Source: Acidobacteriota bacterium
Lineage (GTDB): Bacteria > Acidobacteriota > Terriglobia > Acidiferrales > UBA7541
Length of the DNA stretch: 64,000 nt
Assembly: GCA_013289955.1 (NCBI GenBank)
Contig: JABCYZ010000010.1
Location: 62,001-126,000, forward strand
Reading direction: 5' to 3'
The notes under the pieces were generated by a model. It ran no database searches. It was not told the DNA's origin and saw nothing but the letters and a program-made list of their open reading frames with translations. The translations under genes were made by a program, and so were the position numbers. Below are positions 26,175-34,818 of this stretch, piece by piece (position 1 is the stretch's first letter; each line of letters begins with the position of its first letter).

Positions 26175-26747
26175 TTACTCTTTCACATGCGCCAACGGAA
26201 TCTGCGAAAACAATTGCAGATCGATGATCATGTTCAGCCGCCGGTCCAACTGAAAAAACGTCGCCGCCTTCCTTCCCGGCAACACCTGGCTTACCACCGG
26301 CACATACTTCAAGCGCAGCGCCTGCGCCTGCCCGTCTACTTCCAACCAGTGCCGCACGTAAATCAGTGCATCCTCGTCGGTCATCGTTGCCCACATCTCG
26401 GCGTACTGCTTCAACAGCGCATACTTCTGATTGTTCACTTCTTGCAAGTCCTTCACGTAATGGTTGTAGATCGGCCAGAACTTCTGCGCCTCCTTATCCG
26501 ATAGCGACATATTCTGCCCAATCACCTGCATTTTCATTGCCCGCAGATCTTGCCGTAACAAAGCAATGTCCTCGTCGGTCACCGTCGGGCTGATGACCTT
26601 CTCCACGGTAACTTGCTGCCCCTGTGCCGCCGCCACCAGCGTCTTCGCCCGCGCTGGAGCCATCCCCCCACCCAATGCCGCCGCCACCACCATGCCCGCA
26701 ACAAAGGCCCCAGCCAATCCTGCCACTTCCGTTATTTTGCATTTCAC
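26175..26747 (-). CDS. Exported Spy/CpxP-like helical protein
   Basis: 190 residues from the GTG at 26747, chosen for the AAGGAGAAAGATT ribosome site; an upstream start at 26813 lacks one. A hydrophobic signal segment (VAGLAGAFVAGMVVAAALGGG) precedes a helical body with MSLSDKEAQKFWPIYNHYVKDL, the pattern of LTxxQ-like periplasmic proteins where the motif counts off helices. Such proteins act as chaperones or stress sensors in the periplasm. The assignment is by pattern and length, not by catalytic residues. Confidence 0.6.
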   Translation of the reverse strand: MKCKITEVAGLAGAFVAGMVVAAALGGGMAPARAKTLVAAAQGQQVTVEKVISPTVTDEDIALLRQDLRAMKMQVIGQNMSLSDKEAQKFWPIYNHYVKDLQEVNNQKYALLKQYAEMWATMTDEDALIYVRHWLEVDGQAQALRLKYVPVVSQVLPGRKAATFFQLDRRLNMIIDLQLFSQIPLAHVKE

Positions 26748-27061
26748 AATCTTTCTCCTTACCTTTGTTCCCTTGCCACAAAGAAGCACTGAGAACAGCA
26801 AGTCCGAATGCATGCTAATACAGTTGGGCCGCTAACGGATTACTATCGGCATCAAGCGAGAGTCAACTCGTGATCAACGCCGTAATCGGGTGCGCCGTGA
26901 AAAGGCGCTGGTCCACTCCGGTAAGGCGAAGGACTTAGCCTCCATCTGGCTGGGATTCGCATTCTTGTACCTCTGCACCTACAGTTTACGTCTTAGTTGT
27001 GTAGCCAGCTTGGAACCAATGTAAATGTTCATAGTTCTTAGATGCATTGGAGCATTACAAA

Positions 27062-27589
27062 ATGAAAGTTGCCGCCGTACTCCTTCTGCTCGCATCACCT
27101 GCTTTTGCGCAAAACGTGCCCGCAAGTTCTGAGGCCCCACCTGGGTGCGGCATGGAACAGGCTAAATTCGATGTGAAAACAGACAAAGGCCAACATCCTG
27201 CTGTGCAACCGAACGAGGGAAAGGCGCTGGTCTATTTCGTCGAGGACGATACAGAGTTCGGGTCGTTTCCCAAACCCACTACGCGAGCGGGCCTCGACGG
27301 AAAATGGGTAGGAGCAACGCACGGCAATTCCTATATCTACTTCTCCGTCGACCCCGGGGAACGCCATCTTTGTGCCAGTTGGCAAGCAGCGGTAGTTGTG
27401 CGCCAGGGTCTGAAGACTGCCGCGGCCCATTTCACCGCAAACGCTGGAGGCGTTTACTACTTCAGGGTGAAGAACACCTGGACGCGAGACCTCGGGGTGG
27501 CTGGTATCAGTTTGCAGCCCTTGGATAGTGATGAGGGATTGCTGTTGGTCAACGGATTTTCGTTGAGCACTTTTCATCCCAAGAAGTGA
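27062..27589 (+). CDS. Small secreted protein, DUF2846-like
   Basis: 175 residues from the ATG at 27062; the TTG at 27047 is a less likely start. A short signal peptide (MKVAAVLLLLASPAFA) is followed by a beta-rich domain with KALVYFVEDDTEFG, GKWVGATHGNSYIYFSVDPGERHLCASWQ and VYYFRVK. These phrases match the pattern of DUF2846 proteins, which are small envelope proteins of unknown role. Both Cys residues in the mature part could pair. Confidence 0.65.
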   Translation: MKVAAVLLLLASPAFAQNVPASSEAPPGCGMEQAKFDVKTDKGQHPAVQPNEGKALVYFVEDDTEFGSFPKPTTRAGLDGKWVGATHGNSYIYFSVDPGERHLCASWQAAVVVRQGLKTAAAHFTANAGGVYYFRVKNTWTRDLGVAGISLQPLDSDEGLLLVNGFSLSTFHPKK

Positions 27590-27835
27590 CGATTGCTAAC
27601 TCCCCAGGTGAAGCCATATATTATGGTGGAAGCTACACAGCAGCCCTCGGCCGACCAGGTCAGCCCTTACTTCGAATTCTTTCCAATGGTGCCGGCGGGG
27701 GGAATCAGAATTCGGACCGTCATTGATACCACGTAACTTGCTCATTCTACAAGACGGCAGAAACTATAAGAACATCGGATTCGCCCAACTGAGGTACACG
27801 CCGGGTACACGGTGGTTCCTGAAGTCTCGCGCAGC

Positions 27836-29119
27836 CTATATCGCAAAGAGCTTCATGTTGCTTGCACAAAATAGCCGAGCGTCATCCGTCAGCCGTATGT
27901 CCTCGCTCCCTTGTGTCCAAAATTGCCGCGCTGCGTCGCGAGCGCACTCCCAAACATCCAACGTATTCGCAGAGGCGTGCGGCAGGACAAACTCGCGCGG
28001 CGGTACTTGCCCATCGCCCGTGGGCGCATACAGCATTGAGACTTGGTCGAATGCCGGGGCTAGACGCAGACGAGACCCTTCTGCAAAGAACAGTATGTTG
28101 TACTGATGTCGATCCGTATTTGCTATGAGTGCTCCAAACGCATCAAGCCAGGAAAGCCGCTGGGCATCTTCAACACTCAAACGCGCTGCCTCTTTGAGCG
28201 TAACAGCCGCGTCCGCCCACGAGTCAGCGAGATTGTCGTGAGCAGACGCAAGACTTATGACTGCAGCCCTCCCGCGTACCCCGAGGCGATCAAATCGCTC
28301 ACTCTCCAGAAACCAATAATCAGGCGTTTCGATGACGTTTGTATTCGCGGTCGGGATGCCATGGGACGCTGCAACGTGCAACGCAATTCCTTCTAGGATC
28401 AGCAGATCGCACCAACGCCTAGCGGCCATATCCCCGACCCCTCCGCGGCCAGCGAATTTGACGAGCATATGCTGGCTGCCAATTAGCGCGCCGAATTTCG
28501 GTCGTTCTCCCCCAGCCGAGGAACCCGGCGGATGACCTGCGATGGTTGCCTGTGCAAGAGCCGGGTAATCATCGCGGCTTTTGGAAACGAGCTTAATGCC
28601 CTGCCATCGAGCGAATGATTCTTCGCCTACAATCAAATTGCCCGGTAAGTCCTCTCCCCGTCGGGACATCGCGAGCAAAATGTGATGGTCAGACCAGCCC
28701 GATAGTATCGGCGGTAGCCTGAGATCGGCATGGACGGCTGCGAAGTGTCGGCCCAAGAAGCCTGAAGGACGAGCGTCAGCTAATTCTGCAGGAAGCCCAT
28801 CCGCGACCGTGCCTATCGGCATCCAGGCCGTCTGATGAGCGGCAAGTGTATTGAGTTCTCCCGCAGAGGCTGCTGAACCAGATCCGCTTATACGGAATAG
28901 CGGAAACCGTGGACCTTCAAGATTTGGCCATGTCTGACGCAAGCCGTATTGGGTCGCCCTGCCTCGACCAATCCGTAGGACCTCCGGTCCAGCTTCTCTC
29001 ACCATGCGCATAAGCGTGGGTGGCGACACCCCCAGTCGCTCCCGGAGGTCAGGGGCTGACAATACACCACGGTCCAGTTGGGCAATAATATCGCTAGCCA
29101 TGAAACGATTATACACCAT
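27836..29119 (-). CDS. Solo HipA-family kinase with HTH domain (HipH/YjjJ-like toxin)
   Basis: 427 residues. The N-terminal 60 residues hold a winged-helix domain (SAPDLRERLGVSPPTLMRMVREAG), so the protein carries its own DNA-binding part instead of a separate HipB. The rest is a HipA-like kinase: HMLVKFAG for ATP binding, the catalytic loop ANTDRHQYNILFF with Asp and Asn near residues 340-350, and LAPAFDQVSMLY with the Mg-binding Asp. This is the layout of E. coli YjjJ (HipH), which slows growth when in excess. Known HipA proteins phosphorylate GltX and HipH is linked to other targets, so the substrate here is open. The ATG at 29119 has AGAAG upstream; the next ATG at 29101 has no site. Confidence 0.82.
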   Translation of the reverse strand: MVYNRFMASDIIAQLDRGVLSAPDLRERLGVSPPTLMRMVREAGPEVLRIGRGRATQYGLRQTWPNLEGPRFPLFRISGSGSAASAGELNTLAAHQTAWMPIGTVADGLPAELADARPSGFLGRHFAAVHADLRLPPILSGWSDHHILLAMSRRGEDLPGNLIVGEESFARWQGIKLVSKSRDDYPALAQATIAGHPPGSSAGGERPKFGALIGSQHMLVKFAGRGGVGDMAARRWCDLLILEGIALHVAASHGIPTANTNVIETPDYWFLESERFDRLGVRGRAAVISLASAHDNLADSWADAAVTLKEAARLSVEDAQRLSWLDAFGALIANTDRHQYNILFFAEGSRLRLAPAFDQVSMLYAPTGDGQVPPREFVLPHASANTLDVWECARDAARQFWTQGSEDIRLTDDARLFCASNMKLFAI

Positions 29120-29199
29120 GATTTCTTCTGATTTCTTATTTGTTTTAAGGTATTTAACTCTAAGCGAGAGGCGATTAGTGAAATTATTTATGAAACGAT
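29100..29199. promoter_or_regulatory. AT-rich hipH promoter region with direct repeat ATGAAACGAT
   Basis: The decamer ATGAAACGAT occurs at 29100-29109 and 29190-29199, flanking the AT-rich hipH promoter and start. Because the toxin has its own HTH domain, autoregulation at such repeats is plausible, but two copies of a 10-mer could be chance. Confidence 0.25.
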
Positions 29200-29255
29200 A
29201 CTTGAAACTATTGTACGATGATCAATGCCTTGAAATGCCAGCGTAATCGTGCCCT

Positions 29256-29963
29256 GTGGGTGGGTGTGGAAGATGGCCCGAAGTGGAGGAACTTCACACG
29301 GGAATATCGCTTGTTCATCGACCTACACTGCCGTTTACGCGGGATGACATGGTCAGGATTTTGGGAGCTTTGGACCCGTATGTCGAGAGGATGGCTGACC
29401 GCGGAAAGGAAAATGCCCGGCGCTACGCGTCTTGGTGCTGGTGCGTAGATACTGTGGGCTGAGGCTCGGCGACGCCGTGAAGTTGACCACCACCGATCAA
29501 GTCAGTGAGTAATAAGCTGATGCTTTATGCACAAAAAACCGGAGTTGCGGTGAACTCCGTGCTACCTGAATTCGTAACACACTTGTTAGAGGCATCGCCA
29601 AAAATCATGGGCAAACATTTTTTCTGGCGTGGCAGCCGAAATCTAGAAGTCATCGTCGGAAGCTGGCAGAAACGACTCCGCAAGCTTTTTAAGCTAGCTG
29701 AAGTCTCTGATGGGCACGCCCACCGATTCCGGAACACTTTTGCAGTTGAACTCTTGCTCGCGGGCGTTCCTTTGGAACGCGTCTCAATACTCTTGGGACA
29801 TCAAAGTGTCCGCATAACCGAAAGATACTATGCGGCCTGGACGGATTCTCGCCAACGCCAAGTAGAAGCTGACTTGCGGCGCGCATGGGAGCACGATCCG
29901 ATCGTGCTGCTTGAACCGAAAGTTACGCGACAGTTACGCGGAAAACCCCAAGTCGTTAATTGA
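29256..29963 (+). pseudogene. Decayed tyrosine recombinase (integrase)
   Basis: Pieces of one integrase are spread over two frames. RPTLPFTRDDMVRILGALD reads in one frame, then YCGLRLGDAVKLTTTDQ (with the catalytic Arg) in another from about 29423 to 29505. NKLMLYAQKTGVAV and the C-terminal HRFRNTFAVELLLAG, LGHQSVRITERYYAAW (His, Arg, His and nucleophile Tyr) return to the first frame from 29505. Two compensating frameshifts and loss of the N-terminal arm domain mark it as a pseudogene; the longest intact piece is 152 residues from 29505. It points at, and ends 22 bp before, the tRNA-Cys 3' end, the classic place for an island integrase. Confidence 0.78.
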
Positions 29964-29984
29964 AAGAAAACAAAAGAGAAAATT

Positions 29985-30061
29985 TGGAGGCGCGGGTGGG
30001 ATTCGAACCCACGAATGGAGGTTTTGCAGACCTCTCCCTTGGGCCACTTGGGTACCGCGCC
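29985..30061 (-). tRNA. tRNA-Cys (anticodon GCA)
   Basis: On the reverse strand the acceptor stem GGCGCGG pairs with CCGCGCC, the anticodon loop CTGCAAA gives GCA between GAGGT and ACCTC, and the T arm contains GGTTCGAATCC. The discriminator base is U73, as expected for cysteine, and CCA is encoded in the DNA (29985-29987). The gene for its synthetase, cysS, lies 3 kb away. Confidence 0.96.
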
Positions 30062-30131
30062 AAACTGCTAAGTATAGCAAAATTCCAGGCGGCGCCTGGA
30101 AACTGACAGCGCGTTGCGCGGGGACTCCGCA

Positions 30132-31163
30132 CTATTTTTTTGCAGTCGCCAACGGCGAAGCGATTTTAGCTTCGCGCAGAAAGCGAGCGGACTCTTCAGG
30201 TGGTGTGGGGTTGATGTAAAAGCCGGTGCCCCACTCAAATCCCGCAACTTTGGTCAGCTTGGGGATGATCTCGATGTGCCAGTGGTAATGGTCGTTGATC
30301 TCTTCGCCGATGGGCGAGGTGTGGATCATGAAGTTGTAAGCCGGGCGGTCCAGGACGGCGTCGAGGCGCATCAGCGTGTCTTTCAACATGCGCGCCAGAC
30401 TTGCGTACATGGTGCTTTGGTTGTTTTCGTACGAGGAGCCGTGCACCTTGGGGAGCAGCCACATCTCAAAGGGAAAGCGCGGGGCATAAGGAGCAAGCGT
30501 GATGAAATGGTCGTTTTCGCCAATCACCCGCTCCCCGGTGTCCCGTTCCTGGCGAATGATATCGCAAAAGATGCAGCGCTCCTTTTCGTCGTAGTAGTGC
30601 CAGCAGCTGTCCACCTCTTCGCGCACGCGCCGCGGCACGATGGGCAGAGCAATCAATTGCGAGTGAGTATGGTCGACGGAAGCGCCCGCGGCTTCACCAT
30701 GATTTTTGAAGATCAGAACGTAACGGAATCTTTTGTCATTTTTCAGATCAAGCATGCGGTCGCGGTAAGCCCAGAGGACATCTTCGACCGCCCGCTCCGG
30801 CAAGGAGGCGAGAGTCGCCACGTGGTCGGGCGTTTCGACGATGACCTCATGAGCGCCAACGCCGTTCATTTTGTCAAAGAGGCCTTCGCCTTCGCGGTCG
30901 AGATCACCTTCAATACCCAGCGCGGGGAATTTGTTCGGCACAACCCGGACCGTCCAGCCTGGAGTGTTCGCGCCGCCGTTGCTGCGGCCATAGACGAGAA
31001 TCTCTGGCGGTGTCTTGGCCTCATTCCCGGGGCAGAAGGGGCAATTCTTCGCGTTTGGCGGCGAAGGAACGGTCTCGCGCAGAAAATCGTTTGGACGCTT
31101 TCCACGTTCGGTCGAAATAATCACCCAGCGGCCAGTGATCGGGTCTTTTCGCAACTCCGGCAA
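30132..31163 (-). CDS. galT: Galactose-1-phosphate uridylyltransferase
   Basis: 343 residues; exchanges UMP between UDP-glucose and galactose-1-phosphate in the Leloir pathway. The N-terminus MPELRKDPITGRWVIIS and zinc ligands NCPFCPGNE are typical of the short bacterial GalT group. The active-site histidine triad is HTHSQ (DHTHSQLIALP) rather than the HPHGQ of the E. coli enzyme. A second CXXC pair lies in RCIFCDI and a second HIT-type stretch in DHYHWHIEIIP. No galK or galE is next to it, so it stands alone beside tRNA-Cys. Confidence 0.9.
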   Translation of the reverse strand: MPELRKDPITGRWVIISTERGKRPNDFLRETVPSPPNAKNCPFCPGNEAKTPPEILVYGRSNGGANTPGWTVRVVPNKFPALGIEGDLDREGEGLFDKMNGVGAHEVIVETPDHVATLASLPERAVEDVLWAYRDRMLDLKNDKRFRYVLIFKNHGEAAGASVDHTHSQLIALPIVPRRVREEVDSCWHYYDEKERCIFCDIIRQERDTGERVIGENDHFITLAPYAPRFPFEMWLLPKVHGSSYENNQSTMYASLARMLKDTLMRLDAVLDRPAYNFMIHTSPIGEEINDHYHWHIEIIPKLTKVAGFEWGTGFYINPTPPEESARFLREAKIASPLATAKK

Positions 31164-31598
31164 AGCAGTCCTCCTCGAAAAGGGTAAGAGATCGGGGCGC
31201 GAAGAGAGCGCGCCTGCGCTCCGATTGTACCGCGTCTCGCGGTGTTGAAAAGGCGTCCGCGGAGTTTTCCTGTGGAATTTTACCTTTGGGGGCTAAAACC
31301 GTCTTCTGCAAACGCCCGACCGGGGGTTTGCCAGGGGAATTGTCGATGGCGACTACCTCGAACCGGCATGGACATTCCGAGACGCGACGTTCCATCAGGA
31401 AGTGTTGCGCGGTTCGTAATGCCGGTGCGTGGGTTTTCCTCGAAACTTCCCTTGCGACGGGGAATCTAAACACAATTTTCCTGCATGCCCTGATACTCTC
31501 AGGAAAACAACGATACAAAATCAGCCAGGTAGGGGCGCAGTATCCTGCACCCCTATAACTGACCGTCGATGATGTAGGTTGTTCGTGGTAAATCGGCG
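31164..31598. other. Intergenic with a strong hairpin, no supported gene
   Basis: No coding frame of quality. GCAAACGCCCG (31308-31318) and CGGGGGTTTGC (31321-31331) form an 11-bp stem with one mismatch and a 2-base loop. No U-run follows on either strand, so a factor-independent terminator is not shown. Confidence 0.4.
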
Positions 31599-32948
31599 CT
31601 AGATTTTCGTTTCCGCTTCGCGGATGCATTGTTCGAGAGTGCGGACGGCGAAGTCCGCCTGTTCCTCATCGATAAGTAGCGGCGGAGAGAGCCGAACGGT
31701 GTTCTCCCCTGCGCCCAAAATGCACAGCCCCTTCTGGAAGGCGAGGTCGACGATGGCATTGCGCAAGTCAGCGGCTTTTTCCTTGGTTCGCTGATCCCTG
31801 ACGATTTCAATGCCAATCATCAGGCCGCGCCCGCGAACGTCGCCCACGATTCTGAACTTCTTCGGCCAATCGGCGAGACGGCTAAAAAGGTAATCACCCA
31901 TACGGCGAGCATTGTCGAGATACTGGCTTTCGATCAAGTCCGCCGTGGCCAAAGCCGCCGCGATGCAGACTGGATTTCCGCCGAAAGTCGTTCCGTGCGA
32001 TCCGGGCTTCCAGTTCATGATGCTGGCCGGCGCGAAGATGGCGCCGAGCGGCATGCCGCTGGCGATACCTTTCGCGCTGCAAACGATGTCCGGCTCGATT
32101 CCGGCGAACTGATGCGCCCACCATTTTCCCGTGCGGCCCATCCCGGATTGCACTTCGTCGGCGATGAGCATGATGCCGTGCTTGCGGCAAATGCGCTGCA
32201 GCTCTTGCAGAAAGAAGCTCGGCGCAACGACGTAACCGCCTTCGCCCTGAATCGGTTCGATGATAATCCCCGCGACTTCCTCGGGATCGAAGAGGCGCTT
32301 GAAGATTTGCTGTTCGAGCACCTCGAGAATCTCAGCGCCGCAAGTTTCCGCGGTGTGGCCGTACGCGCAGCGGTAGGCATACGGAAAAGGAATGTGCTCG
32401 ACGCCGGAGAGCAATGCGCCGAAACCTTTGCGCTGCGTGGTTTTCGAGGCGGTCAGCGAGAGCGCGCCCATGGTGCGTCCGTGAAAGCATCCATAAAACG
32501 CGATCATTTTGTCGCGTTTGGTGGCATAACGCGCGAGCTTGATGGCGCCTTCAACGGCTTCCGCACCGGAATTGGTAAAGAAGGCCTTTTTCGGCGCGTC
32601 GCCCGACAAGGTGTTCACCAAGCGCTCGGCAAGCAGCGGCATGCTTTCGTAGTAAAAATCCGTTCCGGACATGTGGATCAACTCGGCAGCCTGCTGCTGA
32701 ATAGCCGCAACGACCTTGGGATGACAGTGTCCAGTCGAACAGACAGCAATGCCGGCGGCGAAATCCAGGAATGCATTGCCATCCACGTCCTCGACAATCG
32801 CACCGTGGCCACGCTTGGCCACCAGCGGATAGTCCCGCGTATACGACGGCGACATGAATTTGGCGTCGCTTTCCACAACGCGCTTGGCATTGGGTCCCGG
32901 CAGCGCGGTAACTAGTTTTGGTAGTTTCGTCTCGGTTGTGGCAATCAT
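31599..32948 (-). CDS. Class III aminotransferase (acetylornithine/4-aminobutyrate group)
   Basis: 449 residues from the ATG at 32948, which follows GAGGAGGAAGAG; an in-frame start at 33023 adds 25 unsupported residues. PLP-dependent fold: DVDGNAFLDFAAGIAV, FFTNSGAEAVEGAIKLAR (cofactor phosphate site), EPIQGEGG, LIADEVQSGMGRTG with the pyridine-binding Asp, and the Schiff-base lysine in CSAKGIASGMPLGA. It moves amino groups between an omega-amino acid such as 4-aminobutyrate or ornithine and a keto acid. The sequence alone does not tell ArgD-like from GabT-like activity, and no arginine or GABA genes are beside it. Confidence 0.85.
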   Translation of the reverse strand: MIATTETKLPKLVTALPGPNAKRVVESDAKFMSPSYTRDYPLVAKRGHGAIVEDVDGNAFLDFAAGIAVCSTGHCHPKVVAAIQQQAAELIHMSGTDFYYESMPLLAERLVNTLSGDAPKKAFFTNSGAEAVEGAIKLARYATKRDKMIAFYGCFHGRTMGALSLTASKTTQRKGFGALLSGVEHIPFPYAYRCAYGHTAETCGAEILEVLEQQIFKRLFDPEEVAGIIIEPIQGEGGYVVAPSFFLQELQRICRKHGIMLIADEVQSGMGRTGKWWAHQFAGIEPDIVCSAKGIASGMPLGAIFAPASIMNWKPGSHGTTFGGNPVCIAAALATADLIESQYLDNARRMGDYLFSRLADWPKKFRIVGDVRGRGLMIGIEIVRDQRTKEKAADLRNAIVDLAFQKGLCILGAGENTVRLSPPLLIDEEQADFAVRTLEQCIREAETKI

Positions 32949-33134
32949 CTCTTCCTCCTCGGGAAAATGGTCAGCGGTGAATGTGGATGAGCTACCGCAA
33001 GGCAGGTTGTATGCGTACACCAATACCCAGTGCGCGCCCTGTCAGGAGAGAGGTTGCTTAGTCTACGCCGAAGAGGTTGGGACGCAGCTCGGCTGGGGAG
33101 AAATTGCCGGGGAACCGATAGTGCTTAGAGTCTT

Positions 33135-34574
33135 TCATTTGCGTTTCCAACGGACGCTGCCGTCCTTTGAATCTTCAATGAGTATACCACGAACCGCGAG
33201 CTCTTTGCGGATGCGATCGGACTCGGCGAAGTCCCGCCGCTGGCGGGCCGCCTGGCGATCGGCGACGAGTTTATCGATTTCGGCGTCGCTCGGGCCGCTG
33301 TCGGCGGCACCAAAACCTAGTGCGCGCAACTTCTCCGCGTCGTTGTCCTCCATAACAGCGAAGATGCGGTCGAAGTTCGCGAGAAATTCCTGGGCGGCAG
33401 CTACGTCTCCCTGGCGGAAGTCCCCTTTGTCCATCGCGATATTGGTTTCGCGCAGGAGATCGAAAGCAGCGGCCAGCGCGCGCGCCGTGTTCAAATCATC
33501 GGACAGGCCGGCGTCGAATTCTTCGGCGGCTTCGGCGATGCGGGCGGCCATGCCCTTCTGTTTTCCCGCCGGAAATTTTCTCTGTGCCAGCCGCGCGGCA
33601 AAGTTGCGCAGGCGCTCGACCGAGCTCGCCGCCTGCTGCAATCCGTCAAACGTGAAATTGAGCTGCTTGCGATAGGGAACGCTGGCCAGCGCAAAGCGCA
33701 GCGCCGAAGGCTTGTACCCCTTCGCGAACAAATCGCGCAACGTAAAAAAGTTGCCGAGCGACTTGGACATCTTCTCGCCTTCGACGAGCAGATGCTCGGC
33801 GTGCATCCAGTAGCGCACGAAGGTCTTTCCCGTAGCTCCTTCGCTCTGCGCTATTTCGTTTTCGTGGTGCGGGAACGCGAGATCGATCCCCCCGGTGTGA
33901 ATGTCCAGCGTCTCGCCCAGATACTTCATGGCCATCGCAGAGCATTCAATGTGCCAGCCGGGGCGGCCTTTGCCGATGGGAGTCTCCCAGAAATGCTCGC
34001 CAGGCTTTGGCGCTTTCCACAAGGCAAAGTCGCGCGCGCTCTCTTTCTCGTAGCGGTCCACATCGACCCGCGCGCCGGCCTGAATTCCTGCGACATCGAT
34101 GTTCGAGAGCCTGCCGTAATGCGGAAACTTCGCGATGCGGTAGTAGATCGAACCTTCGCTTGGATAGGTGTAGGTCTTCTCCTGCAATCGCTCAATGAGC
34201 CGGACCATATCGTCGATATGATCGGTCGCGCGGATCCAATGCTCGGGCGATTCGATGCTGAGCGTCTTGCAATCGTCAAAAAAAGCCTGCGCGTACTTCT
34301 CCGTGTAGTCTCGAATACTCACGCCGGCCGCAGCCGAGTTGGCAATGATGCGGTCATCCACGTCTGTCAGGTTCATGACGTGTTTCATCTTGAACCCGCG
34401 GAGCTTTAGAAACCGCCGGAGAATGTCCTGAAACACGAACGTGCGATAGTTGCCGATATGCGCGTAGTCATAGACCGTCGGCCCGCAGGTATACATGCGG
34501 ACCTCGTTGCCGTTTTGCGGAGCGAAGGCTTCAATCTTTCCGCCCAGCGTATTGTGGAAGCGTATTTCGTGCAT
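33135..34574 (-). CDS. cysS: Cysteinyl-tRNA synthetase
   Basis: 479 residues; charges tRNA-Cys with cysteine. Class I signatures are complete: HIGN at residues 39-42 in YDYAHIGNYRTFVFQD and KMSKS in EGEKMSKSLGNFFTL near residue 270. Zinc-binding residues are visible in MYTCGPTVYD (Cys30) and GWHIECSAMAMKYLG, with HHENEIAQSEG completing the site. The C-terminal DALR region is followed by a short RKELAVRGILIEDSKDG tail. It lies 187 bp upstream-side of the class III aminotransferase on the same strand. Confidence 0.96.
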   Translation of the reverse strand: MHEIRFHNTLGGKIEAFAPQNGNEVRMYTCGPTVYDYAHIGNYRTFVFQDILRRFLKLRGFKMKHVMNLTDVDDRIIANSAAAGVSIRDYTEKYAQAFFDDCKTLSIESPEHWIRATDHIDDMVRLIERLQEKTYTYPSEGSIYYRIAKFPHYGRLSNIDVAGIQAGARVDVDRYEKESARDFALWKAPKPGEHFWETPIGKGRPGWHIECSAMAMKYLGETLDIHTGGIDLAFPHHENEIAQSEGATGKTFVRYWMHAEHLLVEGEKMSKSLGNFFTLRDLFAKGYKPSALRFALASVPYRKQLNFTFDGLQQAASSVERLRNFAARLAQRKFPAGKQKGMAARIAEAAEEFDAGLSDDLNTARALAAAFDLLRETNIAMDKGDFRQGDVAAAQEFLANFDRIFAVMEDNDAEKLRALGFGAADSGPSDAEIDKLVADRQAARQRRDFAESDRIRKELAVRGILIEDSKDGSVRWKRK

Positions 34575-34818
34575 CGCAGCCCAGACGACGTTTGCTCCAG
34601 GTGATAAACGTCAGATTGTAGCCGAGGCTTCCAGAGACCCGCAATGAAGAAGGACTCGCGATGTATTGGAAAGCAAATGTGCGACTGAAAGGGTCCGCAT
34701 TGAAAGGCCCTGAATCAAGAGGGCGCGCTGTGACAAGGCCGCCACAGGACCAATCCATGGCGCGCAAGAGGAGTGGGCCATCCGACGAACCCGCAGATGG
34801 CACGGACTCAGCCGCCGT

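Noticed and set aside
27683..27735. Possible tRNA remnant (TGGTGCCGGCGGGGGGAATC and on)
   Set aside because: The start looks like the 3' end of a reverse-strand tRNA, but no T arm or anticodon arm can be folded.
29911..30219. Open frame reading GGIRTHEWRFCRPLPWATWVPR
   Set aside because: This is the well-known false translation of a reverse-strand tRNA-Cys; the tRNA folds perfectly.
30114..31187. 357-codon plus-strand frame opposite galT
   Set aside because: Antisense shadow of galT, which has all its catalytic motifs.
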